Position numbers and translations under genes: made by a program
Assembly: GCA_003931895.1 (NCBI GenBank)
Contig: RRZV01000077.1
Location: 1-37,276, forward strand
Source of the DNA: Mesohalobacter salilacus
GTDB taxonomy: Bacteria; Bacteroidota; Bacteroidia; Flavobacteriales; Flavobacteriaceae
DNA: 37,276 bases
Direction of reading: 5' to 3'
Shown: piece after piece, positions 7,404 through 17,624 of the stretch
How the letters are laid out: each line of letters opens with the position of its first letter
Numbering within the stretch: position 1 is the stretch's first letter
Notes under the pieces: model-generated
Seen by the model: the letters and a program-made list of their open reading frames with translations, nothing else
The model's database searches: none
What the model was told of the DNA's origin: nothing

Positions 7404-9320
7404 TTAATCTACATTGTCGTGTAAAAATGAGTTGTTGTTTCTCAATGAGATATCATCACCGTCATTGTGTAAACTTGTTCTTGAGAGTTTACTTTGACTG
7501 TCTTTGGGGTCATCCAGCTCAACGCCAGCACGTTTGTAAGCGGGTTGTTTTTCAATTTCATCGATGTTTTGATTTTGACTAAACCTGTAGTTGAATTGCT
7601 TCATTTTAGATCGGCGTTCTGCTGCGCGAGCTTTCAATTCAGTGATTGAAGCGTTTAAAGGGTCAACATTTTTGGGCTCTTCATCATCAACAGGTGGCTG
7701 TTGAGGTTTGGTTTTGGTTTCGAAATTTAGATTTTCGTCTTCATCGATCTCAGAATCATTCTTTTTGTCTTCTGGTTGGGTGTCTTCTAATTGGTAGGTT
7801 TTTACCTTTTTGGTTGACTCAGGATTAACTTCTTCGGGCTCATTAACTTCAATCGATCTAATGTCATCATCTAAATCAAAAATAACTTTTTGACCTTCAT
7901 TTTCTCTTTCAGATTGATATTTCTGTGATGAACTTTGTTCTTCAAAAGAATTTTGAGATTCTTGATGGAACAAGTCAAAACTCAAATGTTGATTTTCAGA
8001 TTCTTCATTTTTATCTTCTTCAACTTCTGTTTTGTCGGTAATCTCAAAATCGGCAATCTCTAAAAATTCAGCTTCGACTTCAATATTTTCGATATTTTCG
8101 GTGGTTTCTATTAAGGGGTCAGCTTCAGCTTTTGGGCTTTGGTTTTCATCTTGATGGTCTTCAATATCTTCAAGCCGATGAACAATTTTGTTTTGTTTTT
8201 TAGGTTTATCGTCTTCAAATCCTAAAGGTCTGTTTTGAAAATTATCATTCTTTTCAGTTAAATCAATCTCAGCTTTTTGTTCATCTTCAAGGGTGTGGAT
8301 AATTTTTTTGGTTTCCGTATTCACAATATCATCTTGTTGTTCAGTATCAAAACCAGTGGCAATAACCGTCACAGAAATAGCGTCATCTAAGTCTTCGTCT
8401 TCGCCGACACCCATAATGATATTGGCAGAGTTGCCAGCTTCATTTTGAATGTGGTCATTGATTTCGCCAATTTCATCAATAGTGATTTCGTCTTTACCAG
8501 AGACGATAAGCAACAACACATTTTGAGCACCTGTGATTTTGTTGTCGTTGAGTAAAGGCGAATCTAAGGCTTTTTCTATAGCTAACTTAGAGCGATTGGT
8601 TCCTGAGGCACTTGCAGACCCCATGATAGCGGTACCGCTATTGCTTAAAACCGTTTTAGCATCGCGAAGGTCAATGTTTTGTGTGTAGTGGTGTGTAATG
8701 ACTTCAGCTATTCCACGAGAAGCGGTAGCCAAAACTTCATCAGCTTTTGAGAAGCCCGCTTTAAAACCAAGGTTACCATAAACTTCTCTAAGCTTATTAT
8801 TGTTAATCACGATAAGAGAATCTACATTGTCTCTTAATTTTTCTACCCCAGCTTGAGCTTGTTCGTTTCTGGTTTTGCCTTCAAACTGAAACGGAATGGT
8901 GACTATACCTACAGTAAGAATTTCCATTTCTTTGGCTTGTTTAGCAATAACCGGCGCGGCACCTGTTCCTGTTCCACCACCCATACCAGCAGTGATAAAA
9001 ACCATCTTGGTATTTTTACTTAATAAATCTTTGATATCTTCAAAGCTTTCTACTGCAGCCTGTTCGCCGATTTCTGGATTGGCGCCTGCACCAAGTCCTT
9101 CGGTAAGATTTACACCGAGTTGAATTTTTGTTGGAATTGGTGAGTTTTCTAAGGCTTGCGCATCGGTATTGCAAATGACAAAGTCCACGCCGTTGATGCC
9201 TTGCTTAAACATATGGTTGATGGCATTTGAGCCACCACCGCCAACACCAATAACTTTGATGACGTTAGATTGATTTTTGGGTAAATCAAAAGAAATGTTG
9301 CCTAATTCTTCTGTGCTCAT
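7404..9320 (-). CDS. ftsZ: FtsZ, tubulin-like cell-division GTPase with long acidic C-terminal linker
   Basis: FtsZ polymerises into the cytokinetic ring. This copy has 638 residues. The N-terminal GTPase carries GGGGSN (27-32) and the tubulin signature GGGTGTG (114-120), and the globular core ends near residue 325. The remaining ~310 residues are mostly an intrinsically disordered linker rich in Glu, Asp, Asn and Lys. It ends in a conserved flavobacterial tail ([15 protein letters not shown], then [10 protein letters not shown]) that probably binds FtsA. Total length is well above that of E. coli FtsZ, as is common in Flavobacteriia. It is the last gene of the dcw cluster, 19 bases after ftsA, and is followed by tandem terminators. 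Confidence 0.98.
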   Translation of the reverse strand: MSTEELGNISFDLPKNQSNVIKVIGVGGGGSNAINHMFKQGINGVDFVICNTDAQALENSPIPTKIQLGVNLTEGLGAGANPEIGEQAAVESFEDIKDLLSKNTKMVFITAGMGGGTGTGAAPVIAKQAKEMEILTVGIVTIPFQFEGKTRNEQAQAGVEKLRDNVDSLIVINNNKLREVYGNLGFKAGFSKADEVLATASRGIAEVITHHYTQNIDLRDAKTVLSNSGTAIMGSASASGTNRSKLAIEKALDSPLLNDNKITGAQNVLLLIVSGKDEITIDEIGEINDHIQNEAGNSANIIMGVGEDEDLDDAISVTVIATGFDTEQQDDIVNTETKKIIHTLEDEQKAEIDLTEKNDNFQNRPLGFEDDKPKKQNKIVHRLEDIEDHQDENQSPKAEADPLIETTENIENIEVEAEFLEIADFEITDKTEVEEDKNEESENQHLSFDLFHQESQNSFEEQSSSQKYQSERENEGQKVIFDLDDDIRSIEVNEPEEVNPESTKKVKTYQLEDTQPEDKKNDSEIDEDENLNFETKTKPQQPPVDDEEPKNVDPLNASITELKARAAERRSKMKQFNYRFSQNQNIDEIEKQPAYKRAGVELDDPKDSQSKLSRTSLHNDGDDISLRNNNSFLHDNVD

Positions 9321-9339
9321 AATATTGTATTTTATGCGT

Positions 9340-10677
9340 TTATTCTGCGTTATCTAAAAAATCTTTAAGTTTATCTACAAACTTTTCCATAAACGATTTT
9401 CTCGGTTTATGAATGGTTTCTTTTTGTTGTTCTATGTTTTCTTCTGTTTGTTCGTTTTCGTTTTGATGTTCAGTATTCTCTTGAGTCTCTTCAGCTTTGT
9501 CTTTCTCGATTTGCTCTTGCTTGTTTAAGCTGTTCATCACTAATCCAACGGCAGTAGCGTAAATTGGGCTTGCGGTTTCTTTATCTGTATCACCTGCAAG
9601 ATGCTCATTAGGAAAACCGACTCTTGTGTCCATTCCTGTGATGTATTCCACAAGTTGTTTAAGGTGTTTTAGTTGAGCGCCACCACCAGTGATAACTATG
9701 CCAGCAATGAGTTTTTTACGTTTTTCTTCGTGACCGTAATTTTTAATTTCTAAGAAAACTTGCTCAATAATTTCAACTGCCCTGTAATGAATAATTTTAG
9801 CGAGATTTTTAAGTGAAATTTCTTTAGGTTCACGACCGCGTAAACCAGGAATAGAAACAATTTCGTTTTCTTTATTTTCACCAGGCCAGGCTGAACCAAA
9901 TTTAATTTTAAGTAATTCGGCTTGTTTTTCTATAATAGAGCAGCCATCTTTAATATCTTCAGTAATGATATTTCCACCAAATGGAATGACTGCTGTATGG
10001 CGAATAATGCCATCTTTAAAAATAGCTAAATCGGTGGTACCGCCACCAATATCGATAAGAGCCACACCAGCTTCTTTTTCTTCTTGACTTAAAACGGCGT
10101 TGGCAGAGGCAAGCGGTTCTAAAGTTACACCATTGAGTTCTATACCGGCGCTTTTAATACAACGCCCGATGTTTCGAATAGACGAAATCTGGCCAACAAC
10201 CACATGAAAGTTAGCTTCTAATCGACCGCCATACATACCTATAGGTTCTTTGATTTCGGCTTGACCATCAACTTTGTATTCTTGCGGTAGAACATGTATA
10301 ATTTCTTCTCCGGGGAGCATAACGAGTTTGTGCACTTGATCACACAGAGCGTTAATATCGTCTTCGCTGATGACCTCGTCAGCATTTTTTCTGGTAATAT
10401 AATCACTGTGCTGTAGGCTTCTGATATGTTGTCCTGCAATGCCGACGGTAACGGCAGATACATCTTTTTCTGCACTTTCTTCAGCTTCTTTAATGGCCAA
10501 TTGAATAGACTGAATAGTTTGCGTAATATTATTGACTACCCCACGATGAACACCTAAACTTTTGCTTTTGCCTAAGCCTAATATCTCTAACTTTCCAAAT
10601 TCGTTTTTGCGACCAATCATAGCTACAATCTTGGTTGTGCCTATATCAAGTCCTACTGCTATATGTTCGTTTTCCAT
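9340..10677 (-). CDS. ftsA: FtsA, actin-like membrane anchor of the Z-ring
   Basis: FtsA is an ATP-binding actin homologue that ties FtsZ to the inner membrane and recruits later division proteins. The 445-residue sequence opens with the phosphate-1 motif VGLDIGTTKIVAMIG and has the phosphate-2 motif ALIDIGGGTTDLAIF in the middle. The adenosine motif is IVITGGGAQL. A low-complexity Glu/Gln stretch (about 395-425) separates the core from a C-terminal amphipathic helix (KSFMEKFVDKLKDFLD) that should serve as the membrane-targeting sequence. It sits 3 bases after ftsQ and 19 bases before ftsZ, the usual order. Confidence 0.97.
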   Translation of the reverse strand: MENEHIAVGLDIGTTKIVAMIGRKNEFGKLEILGLGKSKSLGVHRGVVNNITQTIQSIQLAIKEAEESAEKDVSAVTVGIAGQHIRSLQHSDYITRKNADEVISEDDINALCDQVHKLVMLPGEEIIHVLPQEYKVDGQAEIKEPIGMYGGRLEANFHVVVGQISSIRNIGRCIKSAGIELNGVTLEPLASANAVLSQEEKEAGVALIDIGGGTTDLAIFKDGIIRHTAVIPFGGNIITEDIKDGCSIIEKQAELLKIKFGSAWPGENKENEIVSIPGLRGREPKEISLKNLAKIIHYRAVEIIEQVFLEIKNYGHEEKRKKLIAGIVITGGGAQLKHLKQLVEYITGMDTRVGFPNEHLAGDTDKETASPIYATAVGLVMNSLNKQEQIEKDKAEETQENTEHQNENEQTEENIEQQKETIHKPRKSFMEKFVDKLKDFLDNAE

Positions 10678-10680
10678 AGT

Positions 10681-11403
10681 TTAAGATTCTATTTTTTCGC
10701 AGACAACTTGGTTGCCGTATTGCAAGTCAATTCTTTTATATTTTTCTAAAAGTTTATCTTTTTTTGCTTTAACATAAAATGCCTTAAAGTTCATAAACTT
10801 TTGATTGAGGTTATCAACTTTACCAATAAATATTTTAAACTTTTGCCGTCTAAAATCTAACCCAAATTGCGCATTGGGATAGGTTCTTATTTCTGTGATG
10901 TTTTGTTTTAAAAACAAGTCTTGTTCTATGAATTTTAAAAGTTGAAAAACATCATTAATTTGCTGGTCTTTAATGCCCCAAACTATGGGAACTCTTGAAG
11001 AATAATTTTGTGATAATGGCATTTTTTTTCCGTTAGAATCAATATAATATTGTTCATGACTAATTACCCGAGCAATAGGTTTTCGCTGCGTAATATCAGT
11101 ATGAACAACACCGTTAATGTCAGTAAAAACTTCTGCATTTTCTACCATTGGGTGTGCTTCAACTTGGTTTTCTATAACTTTCAAATCTAAGTGTTCTAGG
11201 CTTAGATTCTCAACGTGTTTTTTGTTTTGTATTAACAATTTATTAACCGTTTCTTTATTTACGAATAATTGATTTTCTTGTTGAAACGTGATATCTATAC
11301 CTTTAACTTTTCTGCTTCTGTGACGATGGTTTGTAAAGCCTACCAACACCATCATTAAGACGAGTATCACGCTGATTTTTATGTAGGCCCATTTATTTTT
11401 CAT
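10681..11403 (-). CDS. ftsQ: FtsQ/DivIB-like division protein
   Basis: FtsQ is a bitopic membrane protein that links the early and late division proteins. I choose the Met at 11403 (MKNKWAYIK): it gives a short basic N-terminus, one membrane segment (about residues 8-25) and a periplasmic part. The upstream in-frame Met would place 83 bases inside murC. A POTRA-like region follows (VKGIDITFQQENQLFVNKE to QRKPIARV), then the beta domain. With this start the protein has 240 residues and overlaps the murC stop by 11 bases. Sequence conservation of FtsQ is weak, so the call leans on topology and dcw position. Confidence 0.9.
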   Translation of the reverse strand: MKNKWAYIKISVILVLMMVLVGFTNHRHRSRKVKGIDITFQQENQLFVNKETVNKLLIQNKKHVENLSLEHLDLKVIENQVEAHPMVENAEVFTDINGVVHTDITQRKPIARVISHEQYYIDSNGKKMPLSQNYSSRVPIVWGIKDQQINDVFQLLKFIEQDLFLKQNITEIRTYPNAQFGLDFRRQKFKIFIGKVDNLNQKFMNFKAFYVKAKKDKLLEKYKRIDLQYGNQVVCEKIES

Positions 11404-12748
11404 CACTGTAATAATTTTTAATACGTTGAGCTTCAATACCAATATCGCCAGCACCCATAAGAACAACAACTTCACAATTGCTGCTTTCTATGCTTTGTAA
11501 TATTTTGTTTTTTTGAATCACAGACTTATATGGATGCTTTATTTTACTTAATAAGAATTCTGAATTTACACCTTCAATAGGTTCTTCTCTTGCAGGGTAA
11601 ATCTCTAAAAGTTTTATGTCATCAAATTGACTGAGTTCTTGAGCAAAATCATCAGCAAAATCTTGTGTTCTAGAAAACAAATGCGGTTGAAAAATTGCCA
11701 TGACTTTTTGATAAGGATGCATTTGTTTTATTGCTTGATAAACGGCTTTTATTTCAGAAGGATGATGCGCATAATCGTCAATGATGGTTAAGTCTGACCT
11801 TTTGACGATATAATTAAATCGTCGTTTTACGCCTTTAAATTCAGCTAAAGATCTAGCAAAATGTTCTGCTTTCTCTTGCTTGAAGGCTATTGCTAAAGCC
11901 AATGCACTTATAGCATTAAACAGGTTGTGATAACCTGGCATATTAAGTTGTAAGTTTTTGAGATGCAGTTTTGGACTTACCCAATCAAAATGATAAGTGC
12001 CGTTTTTAATACTGATATTTTCCGCATAAAAGTCAGAGTTTTCATCAACGCTAATCGTTTTTCCTTTAAAATCCAATTGGTTTTGATGATATAACTGGGT
12101 TTTATCTTTCAATTGATTTGCAAAATCTTTAAAACTTTGTTGTAGCTTTTCTTTGGTATTATAAATGTCTAAATGGTCTGCGTCGATATTGCTAATTAAA
12201 GCAAAATCAGGTTTTAGATTTAAAAACGAACGATCAAATTCATCAGCTTCAATCACATAAACGTCATCGCCATTATGAATGTAATTTGAATTATAGTTTT
12301 GTGCAATACCACCTAGAAATGCCGTAACGGGTTGGTCATTGTCTTTAAGTAAAAAGGCTAGCATACTGGTGATGGTGGTTTTACCATGTGTGCCAGCAAC
12401 AGCAATGCAGGTTTTATTTGAACTTAGCTGACCTAAGACTTGAGCTCTTTTTGAAATATAAAAATGATGAGTTTTAAAGTATTGAAACACAGAATGGTTT
12501 TCTTTAATCGCGGGGGTATAAATTATTAAAGCATTTTCCTTATTTATTTTTTTAGCAAGTTTTAGGTTTTCATCGTACTCAATTTTTGCACCTTCTTTTT
12601 CTAATTTGTCACTAATTGGGTTTGGAACTTTATCATAACCAAAGACTTCTTTTTTCAGTTTGATAAAATGAAAAGCTAAAGCACTCATGCCAATACCGCC
12701 AATGCCGATAAAGTAAACCTGTTTGATATGTTCAAGATTTATGCTCAT
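11393..12748 (-). CDS. murC: MurC, UDP-N-acetylmuramate--L-alanine ligase
   Basis: MurC adds L-alanine to UDP-MurNAc, the first amino acid of the peptidoglycan stem, using ATP in the cytoplasm. The 451-residue protein has the N-terminal Rossmann motif FIGIGGIGMSALA, the Mur-ligase P-loop AGTHGKTTITSML near residue 120, and a DADHLDIY motif in the central domain. DDYAHHPSEI in the C-terminal half is typical of MurC. Its start overlaps the murG stop by 4 bases, which fits coupled translation inside the dcw operon. Confidence 0.97.
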   Translation of the reverse strand: MSINLEHIKQVYFIGIGGIGMSALAFHFIKLKKEVFGYDKVPNPISDKLEKEGAKIEYDENLKLAKKINKENALIIYTPAIKENHSVFQYFKTHHFYISKRAQVLGQLSSNKTCIAVAGTHGKTTITSMLAFLLKDNDQPVTAFLGGIAQNYNSNYIHNGDDVYVIEADEFDRSFLNLKPDFALISNIDADHLDIYNTKEKLQQSFKDFANQLKDKTQLYHQNQLDFKGKTISVDENSDFYAENISIKNGTYHFDWVSPKLHLKNLQLNMPGYHNLFNAISALALAIAFKQEKAEHFARSLAEFKGVKRRFNYIVKRSDLTIIDDYAHHPSEIKAVYQAIKQMHPYQKVMAIFQPHLFSRTQDFADDFAQELSQFDDIKLLEIYPAREEPIEGVNSEFLLSKIKHPYKSVIQKNKILQSIESSNCEVVVLMGAGDIGIEAQRIKNYYSDEK

Positions 12749-13839
12749 GCTTTACTGATAATTTTTTCAACAATATCGACGATATCCTTTGTTGCATTGG
12801 GTTTAGCTAATGTTTTTATGTTTTTTGATAAAAGCTCTCTTTGTGCTTCATTCTGAATTAAATTTTTTAAGGTTTTCTCAAATTTTTGATCTAATTCGTG
12901 TTCTTCTATACAAATAGCAGCTTGATGGTTGGTGACAGATTGAGCATTTTTAAACTGATGATTTTCTGCAACATTGGGCGACGGAATAAAAATAACGGGT
13001 TTACCCACTAAACTCAATTCACTTACTGCACCTGCGCCAGCACGAGAAATAATGATATCTGCGGCGGCATAAGCGGCTTGCATATTTTCTATATATTTTA
13101 AAATTTTAATGTTCTCGCTTGCTAAATTTTTATAGTCTTCAAAATAAAAAGCACCACACTGCCACAATAAATTGCAGTTGAGTTGCTCGATTATTTTTAA
13201 ATGTTTTGAAATGGTTTTGTTCGGAACTGATGCGCCCAAACTGCCACCAATCACTAATAAAGTTTGCTTGTCAGGATTTAAGTTAAATTCTGAAAGCGCT
13301 TCTTTTTTTGTGAGTTTATTATCTATTAAGTCTTGTCTTACAGGATTGCCCGTCCAAGTGATTTTATCTTTTGGGAAATAGCGTTCCATATTATCGTAAG
13401 CCACACAAATGGCATTAGCTTGTTTGGCGACCCATTTATTAGTCACGCCTGCATAAGAATTTTGTTCCTGAATTAAAGTTGGATAATTCATCATATTTGC
13501 CATCTTTAATAATGGTGCACTTGCAAAACCACCCGTACCAATGACTATATCTGGATGATGTTTTTTGATGATTTGTCTTGCTTTTATCATGCTAAGTAGC
13601 AATTTCACAGGGAATATTAGATTGGATAAAGTCAATTTTCTTTGCAATCCGCTTATCCATAAACCGATTATTTTAAAACCCGCTTTTGGTACCTTTTGCA
13701 TTTCCATACGATCTTTTGCTCCAACAAATAAAATATCGGCATTAGGCTGTCTTTTCTTAATTTCCTGAGCAATCGCAATTGCCGGGTAAATATGACCACC
13801 GGTTCCACCGCCTGATATGATTATTTTCCACGACTTCAT
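12745..13839 (-). CDS. murG: MurG, lipid II synthase (GlcNAc transferase)
   Basis: MurG transfers GlcNAc from UDP-GlcNAc to lipid I on the inner face of the membrane to make lipid II. The 364-residue GT28 enzyme begins with the glycine-rich loop GGGTGGHIYPAIAIA (from residue 10). It carries GTGGFASAP and the acceptor-loop motif QEQNSYAGVTNK, and in the second domain GGSLGA and SRAGAGAVSEL. Length matches the family. It overlaps ftsW upstream and murC downstream by 4 bases each. Confidence 0.97.
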   Translation of the reverse strand: MKSWKIIISGGGTGGHIYPAIAIAQEIKKRQPNADILFVGAKDRMEMQKVPKAGFKIIGLWISGLQRKLTLSNLIFPVKLLLSMIKARQIIKKHHPDIVIGTGGFASAPLLKMANMMNYPTLIQEQNSYAGVTNKWVAKQANAICVAYDNMERYFPKDKITWTGNPVRQDLIDNKLTKKEALSEFNLNPDKQTLLVIGGSLGASVPNKTISKHLKIIEQLNCNLLWQCGAFYFEDYKNLASENIKILKYIENMQAAYAAADIIISRAGAGAVSELSLVGKPVIFIPSPNVAENHQFKNAQSVTNHQAAICIEEHELDQKFEKTLKNLIQNEAQRELLSKNIKTLAKPNATKDIVDIVEKIISKA

Positions 13840-15068
13840 AGAGTTTGACTTAAAACGTCTAAAGGATTTTCTTGCTCTTCGTTTTCTTTATATTTTAATT
13901 CTTTATCGCTGTAATCTTCATTTGATTTTGAACTCACACTTAAAATAATTCCAATGCCTACACAAGTCATCCAAATTGATGAACCACCGCTACTGACTAA
14001 AGGCAAAGTTTGCCCTGTCACGGGAAATAAATTTACGGCGACACCAATATTTATAAAGGCTTGAAATACTATAGGTAAACCCACTGCTGCGATGAGAAGT
14101 TTGGCATAAATAGATTCTCTTTTTGTAAAAATAATAGCGATTCTTAATAGAATAAAGAGGTAGAGTATAAGCACGAAAAAGCCACCGATTAAGCCTGTTT
14201 CTTCAATGATTATAGCATATATAAAATCTGAAGAGGATTGTGGCAAGAAATTTCTTTGTACACTTTTACCAACGCCTTTTCCTGTTAAACCGCCTGTTGC
14301 AATGGCTATTTTGGCTTTTTCGACTTGATATTGCTCTTGTTGTTCATCGTCAGAGACAAAACTTTCTATTCGGCTTGTCCACGTATCAACACGGTTAGGG
14401 AGTAAACCTGGAAAAGCCTTTGAGGTTAAAATAAAAAGGCTGGCAATAATCACAGTACTGCCTAAAATATATCCACAATATTTTATAGGATAACCTCCTA
14501 AATAAGCTAAAAGTAAAACCATACTAAATATAATAGCAGCGGTCGAAAAGTTTGCTGGAAATATCAAACCAACAACAGTCAATACAGGGACCCAAAGTGG
14601 CCAAATGGTTTCTTTAAAAGTGACCTGTTTTGTAGCTATTTTTGATAAATACCGTGCGACATAAACCATCAAAACTATAGCTGCTAAACTAGAAGTTTGA
14701 AAACTCATATTAAACACAGGGATGGTTAGCCAACGGCTTGCATATGCCCCGTCAATGGTTGTGCCTTTGAACAAGGTAAAAATTAATAATACAATGGTAA
14801 CAGGAAGTAACAAAATAGAAATACCCCTAAAATATTTATAAGGAATTTTGTGCACAGCAAAGATGATAACAAAGCCCATAAACAAATGCACAAAATGTTT
14901 GATAAGATAACTTATGGTGTTGCCGCTGCCCCCATTAAGGTATGCCAAATTACTACTTGCGCTATATACAGGAATAAATGAAAATACGGCCAATAATGCC
15001 ACTACAGCCCATATGGCTCTATCGCCACTCAAGTTGTTGTTGAAAAAATGGACTAAAGAATTTTTCAT
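13836..15068 (-). CDS. ftsW: FtsW, SEDS peptidoglycan glycosyltransferase
   Basis: FtsW is the division-specific SEDS polymerase that builds septal glycan strands together with FtsI. The 410-residue protein has about ten membrane segments. SEDS landmarks are visible: SRWLTIP after the third segment, GYPIKYCGY, the ATGGLTGKGVGKS loop and the C-terminal PVTGQTLPLVSSGGSS. A short polar C-terminal tail follows. Position between murD and murG in the dcw cluster, rather than near mreCD or a rod-type PBP2, supports FtsW over RodA. Confidence 0.95.
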   Translation of the reverse strand: MKNSLVHFFNNNLSGDRAIWAVVALLAVFSFIPVYSASSNLAYLNGGSGNTISYLIKHFVHLFMGFVIIFAVHKIPYKYFRGISILLLPVTIVLLIFTLFKGTTIDGAYASRWLTIPVFNMSFQTSSLAAIVLMVYVARYLSKIATKQVTFKETIWPLWVPVLTVVGLIFPANFSTAAIIFSMVLLLAYLGGYPIKYCGYILGSTVIIASLFILTSKAFPGLLPNRVDTWTSRIESFVSDDEQQEQYQVEKAKIAIATGGLTGKGVGKSVQRNFLPQSSSDFIYAIIIEETGLIGGFFVLILYLFILLRIAIIFTKRESIYAKLLIAAVGLPIVFQAFINIGVAVNLFPVTGQTLPLVSSGGSSIWMTCVGIGIILSVSSKSNEDYSDKELKYKENEEQENPLDVLSQTL

Positions 15069-15073
15069 TGGAT

Positions 15074-16408
15074 TTATAGATTTTGAACGGCTTCTTTAAA
15101 TTGTCTTCCACGATCTTCGTAATTTTCAAATAAATCAAAACTTGCACAGGCTGGGGAAAGCAAAACCGTATCGTCTGCTTTTGCCAAATGGTAAGCTATT
15201 TTAACACATTCCTGCATAGATTGTGTCTCGTAAATATCGTCTACACAAGATTTGAAAGCTTTAATAATTTTTTGGTTGTCAAGACCTAGACAAATAATAG
15301 CTTTAACTTTTTCATTGACCAGTGGCAATAGGTCTTCGTAAACATTGCCCTTGTCAACACCGCCAACAATCCAAATCAAGCCTGATGGAACTGAGTCTAA
15401 AGCATAAAAAGTGGCATTGATGTTTGTCGCTTTTGAATCATTAATGTAGTTGACATTATTGATTTTTAAAACCTGTTCTAAACGATGTTCTACACCGTGA
15501 AATGTTTCTAATTTTTCTCTAATCGTTTCTTTTCTGATTTTGAGTAAATGTGCAACGGTAGAAGCAGCCATCGCATTTTTAGTATTGTGTTTTCCTTCGA
15601 CTTCTAGAGCGGATATTGGCATAATGTATGTTTTTTTATTGAGGTTTATAATAATTTCGTTGTCTTTGAGATAAGTTCCAAATTCCAATTCCTTTTCAGT
15701 TGAAATAGGAATACAGGTCGATTTTACTGGGTGATTTTTGAGCCATTTGCACAAATGCTCTTCATCTGCATTGTAGATTAAAAAATCAGTGGTTTGTTGG
15801 TTTTCTGCAATTCTAAATTTTGAAGCCGTATATAAATCAAAATTATTTTGATAACGGTCTAAATGATCTGGTGTAATCGATGTGATGATGGCCATATGTG
15901 GTTTAAAGTTTTTGATACCATCAAGTTGAAAACTACTAATTTCTAAAACATAATATTTAGCATTTTTTTCAGCTACTGATTTAGCAAAACTCAAGCCCAT
16001 ATTTCCAGCCAAATCCACTTCTTCAATTTCATCCTTTAGTAAGTGATATACCATGTGGGCAACAGTAGTTTTGCCGTTTGAACCTGTAATACCAATGATA
16101 TTGGCTTTTGTATGTTGGTAAGCAAATTCAATTTCTGAAATTACAGGAATTTGTTTTTCGTTGAGTTGTTTTACAATTTTAGCATCGTCAGGAATACCTG
16201 GACTTTTTATTACAAGATTGGCATCATCCAGTTTGTTTAAACTGTGATGGTTATCTTCAAATTCAATTTTTAAATTGTTGAGCGTTTCAATTTTAGATAT
16301 AGAAATTTTATGAGCGTCACTCAGAAACACGTTGTATTGTTTCTTTGACGCTAAAATTGCAGCGCCAAGACCACTTTTTCCACTTCCTAAAATTGCTACT
16401 TTTTGCAT
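15074..16408 (-). CDS. murD: MurD, UDP-MurNAc-L-Ala--D-Glu ligase
   Basis: MurD adds D-glutamate to UDP-MurNAc-L-Ala. I choose the Met at 16408 ([15 protein letters not shown]) because it starts the N-terminal Rossmann fold and makes a TAATG junction with the mraY stop. An upstream start would run 57 bases into mraY. The resulting 444 residues hold the P-loop IGITGSNGKTTVAHMV near residue 110, TPDHLDRY, NDSKATN and SPACASFDLFENYEDRG, the last two characteristic of MurD. It precedes ftsW by 5 bases. Confidence 0.96.
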   Translation of the reverse strand: MQKVAILGSGKSGLGAAILASKKQYNVFLSDAHKISISKIETLNNLKIEFEDNHHSLNKLDDANLVIKSPGIPDDAKIVKQLNEKQIPVISEIEFAYQHTKANIIGITGSNGKTTVAHMVYHLLKDEIEEVDLAGNMGLSFAKSVAEKNAKYYVLEISSFQLDGIKNFKPHMAIITSITPDHLDRYQNNFDLYTASKFRIAENQQTTDFLIYNADEEHLCKWLKNHPVKSTCIPISTEKELEFGTYLKDNEIIINLNKKTYIMPISALEVEGKHNTKNAMAASTVAHLLKIRKETIREKLETFHGVEHRLEQVLKINNVNYINDSKATNINATFYALDSVPSGLIWIVGGVDKGNVYEDLLPLVNEKVKAIICLGLDNQKIIKAFKSCVDDIYETQSMQECVKIAYHLAKADDTVLLSPACASFDLFENYEDRGRQFKEAVQNL

Positions 16409-17622
16409 TATCTCACTTTTAGGGTTATAATTGATATGACGGCAAGTAAAATGCCTATAATCCAAAATCTCACTACAATTTTACTTTCGTGAAATCCTTT
16501 CTTTTGAAAATGATGGTGTAAAGGTGACATCAGAAATATGCGTTTACCTTCCCCTAATTTTTTCTTGGTGTATTTAAACCAACCCACTTGCATGACAACA
16601 GATAGGTTTTCTGCTAGAAATATTCCACATAGTATAGGTAATAGAAGTTCTTTACGCGTGGCAATAGCTATTACAGCTATGATGCCGCCAATAGTTAAAC
16701 TTCCTGTATCGCCCATAAATATTTGTGCAGGAAAAGTGTTATACCATAAAAAGCCAATTAAAGCCCCTGTAAAAGCAGCAATAAAAATGGTCATTTCGCC
16801 AGATCTTGGGATGTTCATGACATTTAAATAATCTGAGAAAATAACATTACCCGAAACCCATGCGAAAATACCAAGGGTCAAAACTATAATTGCTGAAGAG
16901 CCAGCGGCAAGTCCATCAATACCATCGGTTAGGTTTGCTCCATTAGATAGGGCTGTAACTATAAAAATGACTATTGGAATGAAAATTAACCACGCATAAG
17001 GCGCTAAATCTTGACTAATCCAAGTGATGATTTTAGAATAATCTAGTTCATTATTTTTTAAAAACGGAATGGTTGTGGTGGTGGATTTTTCTTCATCTGC
17101 AATATCTACAATTTCATTGGTTTTTGGGTTGAGTTCAATATCGTTTCTCACCGTAATATCTTCGTGAAAATACATGGTTAAGCCTACAATAACGCCCAGA
17201 CCAACTTGACCAAACACCTTGAACTTTCCTTTTAAACCTTTTTTGTCTTTTTTGAAAACTTTAATGTAATCGTCAAGAAAACCTATACTTCCCATCCATA
17301 GGGTTGTCACTATAAGCAAAATGATATATATATTACTTAAATCTGTAAACAGTAAAACGGGAATTAAGGTTGAAAAAATAATAATCAATCCACCCATTGT
17401 TGGGGTGCCGGCTTTTTGCACTTGGCCTTCCAAACCTAAGTCTCTTACACTTTCTCCAACTTGTTGTTTTTGTAAAAAATTGATGATACGTTTCCCGAAT
17501 ATCAATGATATTAAAAGTGATAAAATAGCTGCTATTGCTGCTCTAAATGATAGATATTGGTATAAGCCTGCACCAGGGAAATCATACAAGCTATCGAGAT
17601 ATTTAAGTAAATGATACAACAT
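16408..17622 (-). CDS. mraY: MraY, phospho-MurNAc-pentapeptide translocase
   Basis: MraY transfers phospho-MurNAc-pentapeptide to undecaprenyl phosphate to form lipid I. The 404-residue membrane enzyme has about ten helices. Motifs include [13 protein letters not shown], the [14 protein letters not shown] loop, [19 protein letters not shown] and the C-terminal [11 protein letters not shown] with its three His residues. It is longer than the E. coli enzyme because of a polar insertion near residues 150-190 (Asp, Glu, Thr and Lys rich) between two helices. To my knowledge such an insertion is common in Bacteroidota. It starts 2 bases after murE and shares one base with murD. Confidence 0.97.
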   Translation of the reverse strand: MLYHLLKYLDSLYDFPGAGLYQYLSFRAAIAAILSLLISLIFGKRIINFLQKQQVGESVRDLGLEGQVQKAGTPTMGGLIIIFSTLIPVLLFTDLSNIYIILLIVTTLWMGSIGFLDDYIKVFKKDKKGLKGKFKVFGQVGLGVIVGLTMYFHEDITVRNDIELNPKTNEIVDIADEEKSTTTTIPFLKNNELDYSKIITWISQDLAPYAWLIFIPIVIFIVTALSNGANLTDGIDGLAAGSSAIIVLTLGIFAWVSGNVIFSDYLNVMNIPRSGEMTIFIAAFTGALIGFLWYNTFPAQIFMGDTGSLTIGGIIAVIAIATRKELLLPILCGIFLAENLSVVMQVGWFKYTKKKLGEGKRIFLMSPLHHHFQKKGFHESKIVVRFWIIGILLAVISIITLKVR

Positions 17623-17624
17623 AT

